Assembly: GCF_009904055.1 (NCBI RefSeq)
Contig: NZ_WYDP01000008.1
Location: 248,001-312,000, forward strand
Origin: Rubellimicrobium sp. CFH 75288
GTDB taxonomy: Bacteria; Pseudomonadota; Alphaproteobacteria; Rhodobacterales; Rhodobacteraceae
DNA length: 64,000 nt
Reading direction: 5' to 3'
The notes beneath the pieces were generated by a model. It was given only the letters and a program-made list of their open reading frames with translations, ran no database searches and was not told the origin of the DNA. Each line of letters begins with the position of its first letter. Position 1 is the stretch's first letter. Both the position numbers and the translations under genes were made by a program. Shown here piece after piece: positions 11,087 to 22,074 of this stretch.

Positions 11087-12546
11087 CAGAACGGCGCCTC
11101 CACCACCCCCGCGCCCACATGGACGGTCTTGACCTGCGTGTAGTGCTCCACGGCGGCCCAGCCGTTCTCGCGCCCGATGCCGGAGGCGCGGATGCCGCCG
11201 AACGGCACCTCGACCGGCGTGACGTTGTAGGTATTGATCCAGCACGTCCCCGCCCGGAACGCCGCCGCCACGCGGTGCGCGCGCGCGATGTCGCGCGTGA
11301 ACACCCCGGCCGAGAGGCCGAACGGCGTCGCGTTCGCGCGCGCGACCGCCTCCTCCTCGGTGCGGAAGTCCAGCACCGCCATGACGGGGCCGAAGATCTC
11401 CTCGCGCGCGATGGTCATGGAATCGGTCACGTCCGCGAAGACCGTGGGCTCGTACCAGAAGCCCGGCCGGTCCGGCCGCCGCCCCCCCGCCACCAGCCGC
11501 GCACCCTCCTCCAGGCCCTTGCGGACATAGCCCTCCACGATCTCGCGCTGCCGCTCGGTCGCCAGCGGGCCCAGATTGGTCGCCTCGTCCAGCGGATCGC
11601 CCATGCGCACGCCCCCCAGCCGGGCGGAGAGCCGCTCGAGGAACGCCTCGCGCACGCTCTCCTGCACGAAGACCCGCGTGCCGTTCGAGCAGATCTGCCC
11701 CGTGGAGTAGAAGTTGCCGAGGATCGCCCCCGACACGGCCGAGTCGAGGTCCGCGTCCTCGAACACGAGGAGCGGCGACTTGCCCCCCAGTTCCAGCGTC
11801 ACGGGCTTGAGGCCCGCCGCCGCCGCCTCGTAGATGCGCCGTCCCGTGGGGACCGATCCGGTGACGGAGATCTTGGCCACCCGCGGATCGGCAACCAGCG
11901 CCGCGCCGACCGCGCCCGCACCCTGCACCACGTTGAAGACGCCCGGGGGCAGTCCCGCCTCGGCCAGGATCGCGGCCAGACGCAGCGCGCCCAGCGGCGT
12001 CGTCTCCGAGGGCTTGAACACCATCGCGTTGCCGCAGGCCAGCGCGGGCGCGGCCTTCCACGCCGCGATCTGCGTGGGATAGTTCCACGCCCCGATGCCG
12101 ACGCACACGCCCAGGGGCTCGCGCCGCGTATAGGCGAAGGCGCCACCCGAGAGGGGAACATGCTCGCCCCGGATGGCCGCCGCGATCCCCCCGAACCATT
12201 CCAGCGCATCCGCGGCCGACAGCGCATCCGCCACCAGCGTCTCGGAGAGCGGCTTGCCCGTGTCGAGCGTCTCGATCTCCGACAGCTCGCGGTTGCGTTC
12301 GCGGATCAGCTCGGCCGCGCGGCGCAGCACGCGCCCCCGCTCTGCGCCCGTCCGGGCGGCCCAGTCCGCCTGCGCCCGCTCGGCAGAGGCGAGCGCGGCC
12401 TCGATCACGGCAGGTGTCGCCGCGTGGACGCGCGCGATCTCCTCGCCCGTGGCCGGGTAGAGGACGGGGATCGCCTCGCCCTCCCGGTCCTCCAGAAAGC
12501 GTCCGTCCACGAAATGGCTCGCCTCGGGCCGCGCGTCGCGCATCAT
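11086..12546 (-). CDS. betB: Betaine-aldehyde dehydrogenase
   Basis: NAD(P)-dependent aldehyde dehydrogenase making glycine betaine, an osmoprotectant and methyl donor. Family motifs: the Asn of GAWNYP, the cofactor segment FKPSETTP, the Glu in LELGGKSP and the nucleophile Cys in [10 protein letters not shown] at about residue 285. Two adjacent ATG codons occur; the one at 12546 overlaps the betC stop as ATGA and is preceded by a G-rich ribosome site. 486 residues, as expected for BetB. Confidence 0.96.
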   Translation of the reverse strand: MMRDARPEASHFVDGRFLEDREGEAIPVLYPATGEEIARVHAATPAVIEAALASAERAQADWAARTGAERGRVLRRAAELIRERNRELSEIETLDTGKPLSETLVADALSAADALEWFGGIAAAIRGEHVPLSGGAFAYTRREPLGVCVGIGAWNYPTQIAAWKAAPALACGNAMVFKPSETTPLGALRLAAILAEAGLPPGVFNVVQGAGAVGAALVADPRVAKISVTGSVPTGRRIYEAAAAGLKPVTLELGGKSPLLVFEDADLDSAVSGAILGNFYSTGQICSNGTRVFVQESVREAFLERLSARLGGVRMGDPLDEATNLGPLATERQREIVEGYVRKGLEEGARLVAGGRRPDRPGFWYEPTVFADVTDSMTIAREEIFGPVMAVLDFRTEEEAVARANATPFGLSAGVFTRDIARAHRVAAAFRAGTCWINTYNVTPVEVPFGGIRASGIGRENGWAAVEHYTQVKTVHVGAGVVEAPF

Positions 12547-14048
12547 TCCCCCCTCGGAAAGCGCCGGCTTTCCTCCAGAACGTTCAGGTCCATGTGGTTG
12601 CGCATGTACCGCTCCGAGGCGCGCTGGAGCGGCTGGAAGTCCCACGGGAAATGGGCCCCGTTGCGCAGCGCCTCGTAGACGACCAGCCGGCGCGCCTGAC
12701 TCTCGCGCACGGCCCGGTCGAAGGCGGCGAGGTCCCAGCGCGCGTCCGCCAGCGCCCGCATCCGCGCCAGCGCCTCCGCCCCCTCCGGCCGGAGGGCGAG
12801 GTTGGTCCGCTCTCCGGGATCGTCGCGCAGGTCGAACAGCATTTCGGGGTCCGCGGGGCAGCGGACATACTTCCACCGCCCGTCGCGCAGTGCCACCATC
12901 GGCGCCACCGACGCCTCGGCCGCGTATTCCATCGGCACCGGCCCGCGCTCCGCTCCTTCCGCGACGGGCAGGAGCGACACGCCGTCCGTCCAGGGCGCCA
13001 CCTCGGACAGGTCCACCCCCGCCAGGTCGCACAGGGTCGGGCAGAGATCGAGCGTGGAGACGGGCGTCTCCACCCGCCCCGGCCGCAGCTCCGGCGCGGC
13101 CAGCATCAGCGGCACCCCGGCCGAATGCTCGAAGAAGTGCATCTTGAACCACAGGCCGCGCTCGCCCAGCATGTCGCCGTGATCCGATAGGACGACGACG
13201 ACCGCCTCCTGCCGCATCGCCTCCAGCGCGCCGAGGATCTCCCCCACCTTCTCGTCGATATAGGAGATGGAGGCGAAGTAGCCCCGCCGGGCGCGGCGCA
13301 CCATCTCGGGCGTCACGGCAAAGCGCCGCCAGTCGCAGGCATCCATGATCCGCCGGGAATGCGGGTCCATCGCCTCGTAGGGGATGGCCTCTCCCTCCGG
13401 GTCGAGCGCGGGAGAACCCTCGTAGAGGTCCCAGTGCCGCCGGCGCGCCACGTAGGGGTCGTGCGGATGGGTGAAGCTGGCGACCAGACACCAGGGCCGG
13501 CCGTCCTCCTCCCGCGCGAGGTCGTGGATCGCGCGCACCGCGTGAAAGGCCACCTCGTCGTCGTAGTCGAGCTGGTTGGTCGCCTCGGCCACGCCCGCAC
13601 CCGTGACCGAGCCCAGGTTGTGATACCACCAGTCCACACGCTCGTGCGGGCGGCGCCAGTCGGGGGTCCAGCCGAAATCGGCCGGGTAGATGTCGGTCGT
13701 CAGCCGCTGCTCGAAGCCGTGAAGCTGGTCTGGCCCGACGAAGTGCATCTTGCCCGACAGGACCGTGCGATAGCCCGCGCGCCGCAGGTGATGCGCGAAG
13801 GTCGGCACGGAGGAGGCGAACTCGGCCGCGTTGTCGAACACGCCGGTCCGCGACGGCAGCTGTCCGGCCATGACGGAGGCCCGCGCCGGCGCGCAGAGCG
13901 GCGAGGCCGTATAGGCGGCCGGAAAGCGGACCGACCGCTCGGCCAGCCGCGCGAGGTGGGGCGCATGCAGGAACGGCGCCGGCCCGTCGGGGAAGAACGG
14001 CCCCGCGAGCTGGTCGGCCATCAGGATCAGGATGTTGGGCCGGCTCAT
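12543..14048 (-). CDS. betC: Choline sulfatase
   Basis: Hydrolyses choline-O-sulfate to choline and sulfate, feeding the bet pathway. It has the sulfatase fold with metal ligands in the N-terminal LILMADQ and in [13 protein letters not shown]. The formylglycine motif C-x-P-x-R begins at Cys 52, so it needs a sulfatase-maturing enzyme encoded elsewhere. The C-terminal segment after residue 400 ([11 protein letters not shown], then the choline-sulfatase tail) fits BetC. ATGA overlap with betI upstream. 501 residues. Confidence 0.95.
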   Translation of the reverse strand: MSRPNILILMADQLAGPFFPDGPAPFLHAPHLARLAERSVRFPAAYTASPLCAPARASVMAGQLPSRTGVFDNAAEFASSVPTFAHHLRRAGYRTVLSGKMHFVGPDQLHGFEQRLTTDIYPADFGWTPDWRRPHERVDWWYHNLGSVTGAGVAEATNQLDYDDEVAFHAVRAIHDLAREEDGRPWCLVASFTHPHDPYVARRRHWDLYEGSPALDPEGEAIPYEAMDPHSRRIMDACDWRRFAVTPEMVRRARRGYFASISYIDEKVGEILGALEAMRQEAVVVVLSDHGDMLGERGLWFKMHFFEHSAGVPLMLAAPELRPGRVETPVSTLDLCPTLCDLAGVDLSEVAPWTDGVSLLPVAEGAERGPVPMEYAAEASVAPMVALRDGRWKYVRCPADPEMLFDLRDDPGERTNLALRPEGAEALARMRALADARWDLAAFDRAVRESQARRLVVYEALRNGAHFPWDFQPLQRASERYMRNHMDLNVLEESRRFPRGE

Positions 14049-14629
14049 CCTTCGGCCTCCCCCGTCTCGTGCTCCAGCCGGCCCAGCACCAGCGCGATCG
14101 CCGCCTCCCGGTCGGGCGCGGCGGGGGACAGCGCCTGCCGCAGATAGACCCCGTCGATCAGGGCTCCCACGGCCTCGGCCACTTCCCCGGCGCGCGCACC
14201 GGCGAGCGGGCGCAGCGCATGCACCAGGTTCGAGCGCATCCGGCGGTGATAGACGCCGAGCAGCCGCCGCGCCTCCGGCATGGTCTGGGCTAGGACGTAG
14301 AAGTTGAGCCAGGCCGCCACCGCCTCGCGCCGGAACGACGAGGCGGAGAACGAGGCGCGCACGATTGCCTCCAGCCGGGCCTTCGGTCCCTGCGCGGTGG
14401 CCAGCGCGCCGCGCACCTCCGCGCCGAACATCGTCAGCACGTGCCGCATGGCGGCGACGAAGATCGCCTCCTTGGACCCGAAATAGTGATGGGCCAGCGC
14501 CGAGGACACGCCCGCGCGCCGGGCGATCTGGGCCACCGTCACCTCCAGCGAGCCGGCGCGGCCGACCTCCTGGATCGTCGCCTTGACGATGGCGGCCTTG
14601 CGGATAGGCTCGACGCCGACACGGACCAT
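14045..14629 (-). CDS. betI: BetI, TetR-family choline-responsive repressor
   Basis: Represses bet genes until choline is present. The N-terminal TetR helix-turn-helix covers about residues 10-55 ([20 protein letters not shown]), and the rest is the helical ligand domain. 194 residues, as in other BetI proteins. It is the first gene of the leftward bet operon and diverges from the choline transporter; the strong inverted repeat in the shared 103-base upstream region is the probable binding site for controlling both directions. Confidence 0.94.
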   Translation of the reverse strand: MVRVGVEPIRKAAIVKATIQEVGRAGSLEVTVAQIARRAGVSSALAHHYFGSKEAIFVAAMRHVLTMFGAEVRGALATAQGPKARLEAIVRASFSASSFRREAVAAWLNFYVLAQTMPEARRLLGVYHRRMRSNLVHALRPLAGARAGEVAEAVGALIDGVYLRQALSPAAPDREAAIALVLGRLEHETGEAEG

Positions 14630-14672
14630 GGCATCCTCGGCAAAGGGGCTTGCCAGAACGGCTTAGCGAATG

Positions 14673-14694
14673 CTTGATTGACTCGTCAATCAAG
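14673..14694. promoter_or_regulatory. Probable BetI operator (perfect inverted repeat)
   Basis: Two perfectly complementary 9-base arms, CTTGATTGA and TCAATCAAG, surround a 4-base centre. The site lies 44 bases before betI and 38 bases before choX, in the only gap between the divergent operons. Its TTGATTGA-type half-site resembles the TTGAT/ATCAA pattern of known bet operators. Binding by BetI is inferred from position and symmetry. Confidence 0.78.
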
Positions 14695-14732
14695 AACGTC
14701 CCGGACCCGACCGGGCGAACAGGGAGATGCAC

Positions 14733-15656
14733 ATGAGATTGAAGGCTGCCCTCTCGGTCCTCGCCGTCGCCGCGGCAGGACAGGCCGCCGCCGATTGCGG
14801 CACGATCACCTTCGCCGATGTCGGCTGGACCGACATCACCGCCACCACCGCCGTCGCCACGACCATCCTCGAGGCGCTGGGACAAGACACGGAGACGCTG
14901 CTTCTGTCGCTGCCCGTGACGTTCAACTCGCTGGCCTCGGGCGACGTGGACGTGTTTCTCGGCAACTGGATGCCCACCATGGAGGCCGACATCGCCCCCT
15001 TCCGCGAGGCGGGGACGATCGACACGGTCCGCGTCAACCTGACGGGCGCCAAGTACACGCTGGCCACCAATGCCGCCGGCGCCGCGCTGGGCATCGAGGG
15101 CTTCGACGACATCGCCGCCCATGCCGACGCGCTGGGCGGCCGCATCTACGGCATCGAGCCCGGCAACGACGGCAACCGCCTGATCCTCGAGATGATCGAA
15201 TCGGACGCCTTCGGGCTTGGCGGATTCGAGATCGTCGAATCGTCCGAACAGGGGATGCTCGCGCAGGTCGCCCGCGCCGACCAGCGGGGCGAGCCCATCG
15301 TGTTCCTCGGCTGGGAGCCCCATCCGATGAACGCCAACTTCGACATCACCTATCTGGAGGGCGGCGACGACTGGTTCGGCCCCGATCTGGGCGGGGCGGA
15401 AGTGCGCACCCTGACCCGTCCGGGCTTTGTCGAGGAATGCCCCAATGTCGGCCGGTTCCTCCAGAATCTCGAATTCACCCTCGAGATGGAGAACGAGATC
15501 ATGGGCGCGATCCTCGATGGCGGGCAGGAGCCGGGCGAGGCCGCGCGCCAATGGCTTGCGGCCAACCCCGACGCGCTCGGGCCGTGGCTCGAGGGCGTGA
15601 CCACCGTGGACGGCGGCGACGCGCGCGAGGCGGTGCTGGCCGCGGTCGGGGGCTGA
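14733..15656 (+). CDS. choX: Choline ABC transporter, periplasmic binding protein
   Basis: Captures choline in the periplasm for the ChoWV importer (ProX/OpuAC family). A signal peptide of about 21 residues ends in GQAAA. The mature protein has the family pattern DVGWTDI, FLGNWMPTME and FLGWEPHPMN, whose aromatic residues form the quaternary-ammonium box. The ATG at 14733 was preferred to 14727 because the AGGGAG ribosome site is too close to the latter. First gene of choX-hydrolase-choW-choV. Confidence 0.92.
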   Translation: MRLKAALSVLAVAAAGQAAADCGTITFADVGWTDITATTAVATTILEALGQDTETLLLSLPVTFNSLASGDVDVFLGNWMPTMEADIAPFREAGTIDTVRVNLTGAKYTLATNAAGAALGIEGFDDIAAHADALGGRIYGIEPGNDGNRLILEMIESDAFGLGGFEIVESSEQGMLAQVARADQRGEPIVFLGWEPHPMNANFDITYLEGGDDWFGPDLGGAEVRTLTRPGFVEECPNVGRFLQNLEFTLEMENEIMGAILDGGQEPGEAARQWLAANPDALGPWLEGVTTVDGGDAREAVLAAVGG

Positions 15657-15661
15657 GCCCG

Positions 15662-16543
15662 TTGCGGGGCGCGGCGCTTCTGGCCTTTCTGCTGTGCGGC
15701 GCCTCGGCGGTCCTCGCCCAGGTGCCCTCGCAGGCCGACTGGAACGCCGCCCGCGAGGCCGTCGATCTGCCGGACGGCCCCGCCCTCGCCTTCGTGGAGG
15801 TGGAGGCGCCGGAGGGCGCGGCCGCGGCCGACCCGCTGATCCTGCTGCACGGCTACACCGACAACAGCCGGTCCTGGTCGCTCGTCATGCCCCATCTGGG
15901 CGAGCGGCGGATGCTGGCGCTCGACCTGCGCGGCCACGGCCGGTCCGAGGCGCCCGCCTGCTGCTACGGCATCGACAGCTTCGCGCACGACCTTCTGGGC
16001 TTCATGGACGCGATGGGCATCGAGCGGGCCGACCTCGCCGGCCATTCGCTCGGCGCGATGACGGCCATCGCCTTTGCCGCCGCCCATCCCGAACGCGTGG
16101 ACCGCATCGTGCTGATCGGCGCCGCCCTCTCCCTGCCGGACGCCGCCGCCGACTGGCTGTGGCAGACCGTGCCGAACCTCGAGGCGCCCATCGACCCCGA
16201 AGGCGAGTTCATGCTCGACTGGTACTGGAACCCCACCCCGGTCAACGAGGCGTTCCTGGCCCGCGAACGGGCCGAGAGCGCGGCCGTGCCGCTCCATGTC
16301 TGGACGGGAACGCTCCAGGCGCTGGTGGCGACCGACCTCGCCTTTCCCGCCGCCCGCGTGACCGCGCCGACCCTCATCCTCTGGGGCGATCAGGACCCGC
16401 TCTTCGACGGTGCCAGTCAGGACCGCCTGCGCGAGGCCATGCCAGGGGCCGAGCACCATGTCTTTCCCGGACTGGGGCACAACCTGCTCTGGGAATCCCC
16501 CGCCGAACTGGGAGGGCGCATCCGCGCCTTCCTCGGCCCCTGA
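15662..16543 (+). CDS. Exported alpha/beta hydrolase within the choline-import operon
   Basis: Alpha/beta-hydrolase of 293 residues with an N-terminal signal peptide (LLAFLLCGASAVLAQ). It shows the oxyanion segment LLHGYTDNSRSW, nucleophile elbow GHSLGAM, acid WGDQD and catalytic His in GLGHNLLWE. The TTG at 15662, five bases after choX, is the only start that gives a clean signal peptide. It sits between the binding protein and the permease, so it may release choline from an ester in the periplasm; that role is inference from context. It could equally be a general esterase. Confidence 0.8.
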   Translation: MRGAALLAFLLCGASAVLAQVPSQADWNAAREAVDLPDGPALAFVEVEAPEGAAAADPLILLHGYTDNSRSWSLVMPHLGERRMLALDLRGHGRSEAPACCYGIDSFAHDLLGFMDAMGIERADLAGHSLGAMTAIAFAAAHPERVDRIVLIGAALSLPDAAADWLWQTVPNLEAPIDPEGEFMLDWYWNPTPVNEAFLARERAESAAVPLHVWTGTLQALVATDLAFPAARVTAPTLILWGDQDPLFDGASQDRLREAMPGAEHHVFPGLGHNLLWESPAELGGRIRAFLGP

Positions 16544-16570
16544 CTCCCGAGGAGGCGGCGCGCCGCGCGC

Positions 16571-17397
16571 ATGGACTGGCTTGCACTTCCCAAGATCCCC
16601 GTGGGGCGCACCGCAGCCCAGGGCTTCGACTGGCTCCAGCGCCACGGCGCGTGGTTCTTCGACGGCCTCTCGCTGCTGCTCGAGCGCATCATCGCCGCGG
16701 TCCTCTGGGTGCTCCAGACGCCGCCGCCGCTGGCGGTCGTGGCGGGCTTCGTCGTGCTCACCTGGCTTCTCCAGCGCAACTGGCGCACCTGCCTTCTCGT
16801 GGCGCTGTGCTTCCTGTTCGTCCTCAACCAGGGCTACTGGCGCCAGGTGACCGAGAGCCTGACGCTGGTGCTCACCTCCTGCGCGGTCTGCATGGGCCTC
16901 GGCGTGCCCATCGGGATCGCCGCGGCGCACCGTCCGCGACTCTACCGCGCCCTCGCGCCCGTCCTGGACCTGATGCAGACCCTGCCGACCTTCGTCTACC
17001 TCATCCCGGCCATCGTGTTCTTCGGGCTCGGCATGGTGCCCGGCCTCATCGCCACCGTGATCTTCGTCCTGCCGGCGCCGATCCGGCTCACCCATCTCGG
17101 CATCGCCTCCACGCCTCCCGCCCTGCTCGAGGCCGCGCAGGCCTTCGGCGCGACCCCGCGCCAGACCCTGTGGAAGGTAGAGCTGCCCTGGGCCTGGCCC
17201 CAGATCATGACGGGGCTCAACCAGGCCATCATGCTGTCGCTCTCGATGGTGGTGATCGCCGCGCTCGTGGGGGCCAACGGGCTCGGGGTTCCCGTCGTCC
17301 GGGCGCTCAACACGGTCAATACCGCGCTCGGCTTCGAGGCGGGCCTCGTCATCGTCGTGGTCGCCGTCATGCTCGACCGGATGCTGCGGGTGAAGCG

Positions 17398-17401
<4 letters not shown>
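16571..17401 (+). CDS. choW: Choline ABC transporter permease
   Basis: Membrane component of a ProW/ChoW-type quaternary-amine importer, 276 residues with about seven hydrophobic segments. The cytoplasmic coupling motif EAAQAFGATPRQTLWKVELP (EAA loop) is clear near residue 190. The ATG at 16571 follows a GAGGAGG site at somewhat long distance. It overlaps choV by ATGA. Confidence 0.93.
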
Positions 17402-18419
<1,018 letters not shown>

Positions 18420-18423
<4 letters not shown>

Positions 18424-19343
18424 GGACCCTCGCCGTCGCGCCAGGCGCGGCGCTCGCGCAGGGCGAGCGCGGCGACCGACGCCACGATGACGGCCCCGCC
18501 GGCAATCACGAAGGGGTCCACGTCCTCCCCGAAGAGCAGCAATCCCACCAGGACCGACCAGACGAGCTGCAGGAAGGTGGCCGGCTGGGTCGTCCCCAGC
18601 GGCGCGGCCGCAAAGGCGCGGGTCATCGCGTAATGCCCGCCCGTGGCGAACAGCGCCGTCAGGCCGAGCCAGGCCACCTGCCCCGCGCCCACGGGCACCC
18701 AGACCGCCCAGGCGAACGGCAGCAGCGTCAGCGCGACCGTGACCGACAGCATCCCCACCACGACCGACGCCTCGAGTTCCGCCGACAGCCGCTTGGCCAC
18801 CAGATAGCCGCCGCCCAGACCCAGCGCCGCCCCGATCATCGCCAGGTGGCCCGCCTCCACCGCGCGCCAGCCGGGCCGCAGGATCATCAGCGCCCCCAGA
18901 AAGGCCGCCCCCACCGCGAGCAGCCGCCGCCGTTCCCACCGCTCCCCCAGCAGGAGGGCCGCTCCGACCGTGACGAAGACCGGGTTGAGGTAGCCCATCG
19001 CCGTCACCTCGGCCAGCGGCAGGCGCGTCATGGCGAAGAACCAGCACAGCACCCCGCCCGTGTGGACCAGCGCGCGCAGCCCGAACAGGCGCGCCTGCCG
19101 CCCCGTCAGCCGGACGGAGAGCAGCGGCCACAGCATCGGCAGCGCCAGCGGCAGCCCGAGGGCGAAGCGCAGAAAGGCGGCCTGCGGCGCGGGTACCGCC
19201 TGCCCGACATGCTTGACCGTCGCCGTCATGCCCACGAACAGGAGCCCCGCGAGCATCATCCACAGGATGCCCGTCACCGGCGCGGCGGACGGAGCGGCCG
19301 GGATCGCGACGGCGCCGCGCGCCTCGGCGTCGGACCCGCTCAT
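18420..19343 (-). CDS. EamA/DMT-family transporter
   Basis: Drug/metabolite-type exporter of about 307 residues with ten predicted membrane helices arranged as two EamA repeats. Typical features are FLRFALGLPLALP in the first repeat, MGYLNPVFVTVGAALLLGERW closing it, and LLFGEDVDPF near the end. The ATG at 19343 was preferred over a GTG at 19367, which would only add basic residues. The substrate cannot be inferred. Confidence 0.87.
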
Positions 19344-19427
19344 GGCGTCGCGCCTGCGGCGGACCACCGGCCCCGCCGCTCCCCCGCAGGGGGTCCCGGT
19401 GCGACCCGCACGGCCGCCCCTCCTGCG

Positions 19428-20177
19428 TCAGCTGTCCGCGTAGGCCCGCATGACCTCCTCGGACGCCTCGAGATTCGTCGTCACCGACTGCACGTCGTCG
19501 TCGTCCTCCAGCGTCTCGATCAGGCGCATGACCCTTTCGTAGGTCTCGGCGTCCACCGGCGTCGTCACCTTGGGCCTCCAGACGAAGCGGGCCGATTCGG
19601 ACTCGCCCAGCGTCGCCTCCAGCGCGGCGGAGACGGTGCCCAGCTCGTCCTCGGCGCAGGTGATCCAGTGCCCCTCGGCGTCGCTCTCGACATCCTCGGC
19701 CCCGGCCTCGAGAGCGGCCATCATCACCGTGTCGGCATCCCCCGCCGAGGCGGGATAGCGGATCTCGCCCTTGCGCTCGAACTGGAAGGCGACGGAATTG
19801 GTCTCGCCCAGATTGCCGCCGTTCTTGCCGAAGGTGGAGCGCACGTTGGAAGCGGTGCGGTTGCGGTTGTCGGTCAGCGCCTCGACGATGACGGCGACCC
19901 CGCCCGGCCCGTAGCCCTCGTAGCGGATGTTCTCGTAGGCTTCGGCATCGCCGCCCATCGCCTTCTTGATGGCGCGGTCGATCACGTCCTTGGGCATCGA
20001 ATTGGCCTTGGCCTCCTTGACGGCCAGACGCAGGCGCGGGTTCTTGTCGGGATCCGGGTCCCCCAGCTTGGCCGCCACCGTGATCTCCCGCGAGAGCTTG
20101 GAAAACAGGCGCGAGCGGATCGCGTCCTGCTTGCCCTTGCGGTGCTGGATGTTGGCCCACTTGCTGTGCCCGGCCAT
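19428..20177 (-). CDS. yebC: YebC/PmpR family transcriptional regulator
   Basis: Conserved cytoplasmic protein of 249 residues; members are reported as DNA-binding regulators and, more recently, as aids to translation of proline stretches. The diagnostic start [18 protein letters not shown] is exact, as are [20 protein letters not shown] and the [15 protein letters not shown] segment. A GGAGGGC ribosome site precedes the ATG. In many proteobacteria it neighbours ruvC, but not here. Confidence 0.96.
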   Translation of the reverse strand: MAGHSKWANIQHRKGKQDAIRSRLFSKLSREITVAAKLGDPDPDKNPRLRLAVKEAKANSMPKDVIDRAIKKAMGGDAEAYENIRYEGYGPGGVAVIVEALTDNRNRTASNVRSTFGKNGGNLGETNSVAFQFERKGEIRYPASAGDADTVMMAALEAGAEDVESDAEGHWITCAEDELGTVSAALEATLGESESARFVWRPKVTTPVDAETYERVMRLIETLEDDDDVQSVTTNLEASEEVMRAYADS

Positions 20178-20260
20178 GCGGCGCCCTCCTTGTCCGTCCG
20201 GCCTTCGCCTCTAGCCTGCCCGCCCCGCACGGGGCAAGGCCGCGCCCGGCCTGCCGGCCG

Positions 20261-22039
20261 TCACAGGCCGTAGAGCATCGGCAGCGCGAGGCTGACCGTC
20301 GCCGCCATGACCAGGTTGAGCGGAACCCCGATGCGCAGGAAGTCCGCAAAGCGGTAGCCGCCCGGCCCATAGACCAGCAGGTTGCACTGATAGCCCACCG
20401 GCGTGGCGAAGGCGGCCGAGGCGGCCAGCATCACCGCCACGACCATCGTTCGCGGGTCCATGCCCAGCGACTGCGCGAGTCCGATCGCCACGGGCGTGAC
20501 CACCACCGCGACCGCGTTGTTGGTGACGATCTCCGTCAGCAGGGAGGTCAGCGCATAGACCGCGAGGATCGTCAGGGCGGGCGGCCAGTGTTCCATGAAG
20601 GGGGTGAGGCTCCGCACGATCATGCCCACCGCCCCGGACAATTCGAGCCCGCGTCCCACGGCCAGCATGGCGAAGATCATCGCCAGAAGCCGCCCGTCCA
20701 CGAAGCCGAAGGCCTCGTCCGCATCGATGCAGCGCGTCAGCAGCACGACCGCCACGCCGAGGAGCGCCAGGATCTCGATCCGCGCCACCTCGAGCGCGGC
20801 CAGCCCGATGACCAGGCCCAGAACCGTCACGACGACGGGTGCGCGGTTGCGGCGAAAGGCGCGCGCGGTGGGCTGGGCGATGTCCACCAGGTTCATCTCC
20901 TGCGCCAGCCGCGCGATGTCCTCCGGCGCGCCCTCGAGCAGCAGCGTGTCGCCCACCCGCACCACCACGTCGTCGATCTGGCGGCCGAAATTCTGGTCCC
21001 GCCGGTGCACGGCCAGCGGATAGACCCCGTAGCGGCGGCGCAGCCGCAGATCGCCCAGACGCCGCCCCACCATCTTGCAGTCGGCCGCGATCAGCACCTC
21101 CACGGTCGTCGTCGCCTTGGACGACAGCGGATCGACGGGACGCAGTGACCGCTCCTTCTGGAGCGACAGGAGCTCCGCCACCGGCGTGCGCAGCACCACG
21201 CGGTCGCCGGCGCGCAGGCTGACCGTCTCCATCTCGCGGCGCAGCGACAGGTCTCCCCGGATCACGTCCACCACGCGCACCCCTTCGCGCGTGAACAGCG
21301 GCACGCCCAGCACCGGCTTGCCGATCAGCGCGCTGCCCTCCGGGATCGCCACCTCGGTGAAGTAGCGCATCTTGGTGCGGTCGGTCAGAAGCCCGCTCAT
21401 CCCCGTCCGGTCGGGCAGAAGCCGCGGCCCGAGAAGGGCCAGATAGAGCAGCCCCACCGCCGCGACCACCAGACCGATCGGCGTGATCTCGAAGATGCGG
21501 AAGGGCTCCAGACCCGCACCGCGTGCCACCCCGTCCACCAGCAGGTTGGTGGACGTCCCCACGAGCGTGAGCGTCCCCCCCACGATGGACAGATAGCTCA
21601 GCGGGATCAGGAGCTTGGAGGGCGCCACGTTCATCGCCCGCCCGAGCTGGACGAAGACGGGGATCATCAGCACCACGATCGGCGTGTTGTTGACGAAGGC
21701 CGAGGCGAACACGATCCCCAGAGACAGCGCGGCAAGCGTCGCGCGCGGATGGGTGGTGACGCCGCGCACGGCGTGACCGGTGATCCAGTCCAGGGTCCCC
21801 GTCCGCTCGAGCGCCCCGACCAGGATCATGAGCGCCGCGATGGTCCAAGGGGCGCTGTTGGAAAAGACGGGCAGGACGTCGGTCGCAGGCAGGATGCCCA
21901 GAAGCAGCATCGCCGCCGCGCCCGCGATGGCCACGACCTCCACCGGCCAGCGCTCGAACAGAAAGGCGACCAGCATCAGCGCCACGATCAGAAGCGCCGC
22001 GAACGGCATGATCTCCGGGGCGAGGCCGAGACCGAACAT
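20261..22039 (-). CDS. SLC13/DASS-type transporter with two central TrkA-C domains
   Basis: Membrane carrier of 592 residues in the ArsB/NhaD-DASS superfamily. Five or six helices come first, including VNNTPIVVLMIPVFV and SIVGGTLTLVGTSTNLLVDG (the SNT-like motif). Two soluble RCK-C/TrkA-C domains span roughly residues 210-390, and six more helices follow with TNNAVAVVVTPVAIGLA and TPVGYQCNLLVYGPGGY. Relatives carry sulfate, dicarboxylates or unknown anions; the exact substrate is open. It lies 35 bases downstream of the phosphoesterase gene on the same strand. Confidence 0.87.
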   Translation of the reverse strand: MFGLGLAPEIMPFAALLIVALMLVAFLFERWPVEVVAIAGAAAMLLLGILPATDVLPVFSNSAPWTIAALMILVGALERTGTLDWITGHAVRGVTTHPRATLAALSLGIVFASAFVNNTPIVVLMIPVFVQLGRAMNVAPSKLLIPLSYLSIVGGTLTLVGTSTNLLVDGVARGAGLEPFRIFEITPIGLVVAAVGLLYLALLGPRLLPDRTGMSGLLTDRTKMRYFTEVAIPEGSALIGKPVLGVPLFTREGVRVVDVIRGDLSLRREMETVSLRAGDRVVLRTPVAELLSLQKERSLRPVDPLSSKATTTVEVLIAADCKMVGRRLGDLRLRRRYGVYPLAVHRRDQNFGRQIDDVVVRVGDTLLLEGAPEDIARLAQEMNLVDIAQPTARAFRRNRAPVVVTVLGLVIGLAALEVARIEILALLGVAVVLLTRCIDADEAFGFVDGRLLAMIFAMLAVGRGLELSGAVGMIVRSLTPFMEHWPPALTILAVYALTSLLTEIVTNNAVAVVVTPVAIGLAQSLGMDPRTMVVAVMLAASAAFATPVGYQCNLLVYGPGGYRFADFLRIGVPLNLVMAATVSLALPMLYGL

Positions 22040-22074
22040 GGATGGGACCTTTCGCGATCGGGATCGGGGCGGCC

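Noticed and set aside
15662-16543. Lipoprotein signal in the exported hydrolase (Cys near residue 12).
   Set aside because: The residues before the Cys (FLLC) do not fit a lipobox; ordinary signal-peptide cleavage after VLAQ is more likely.
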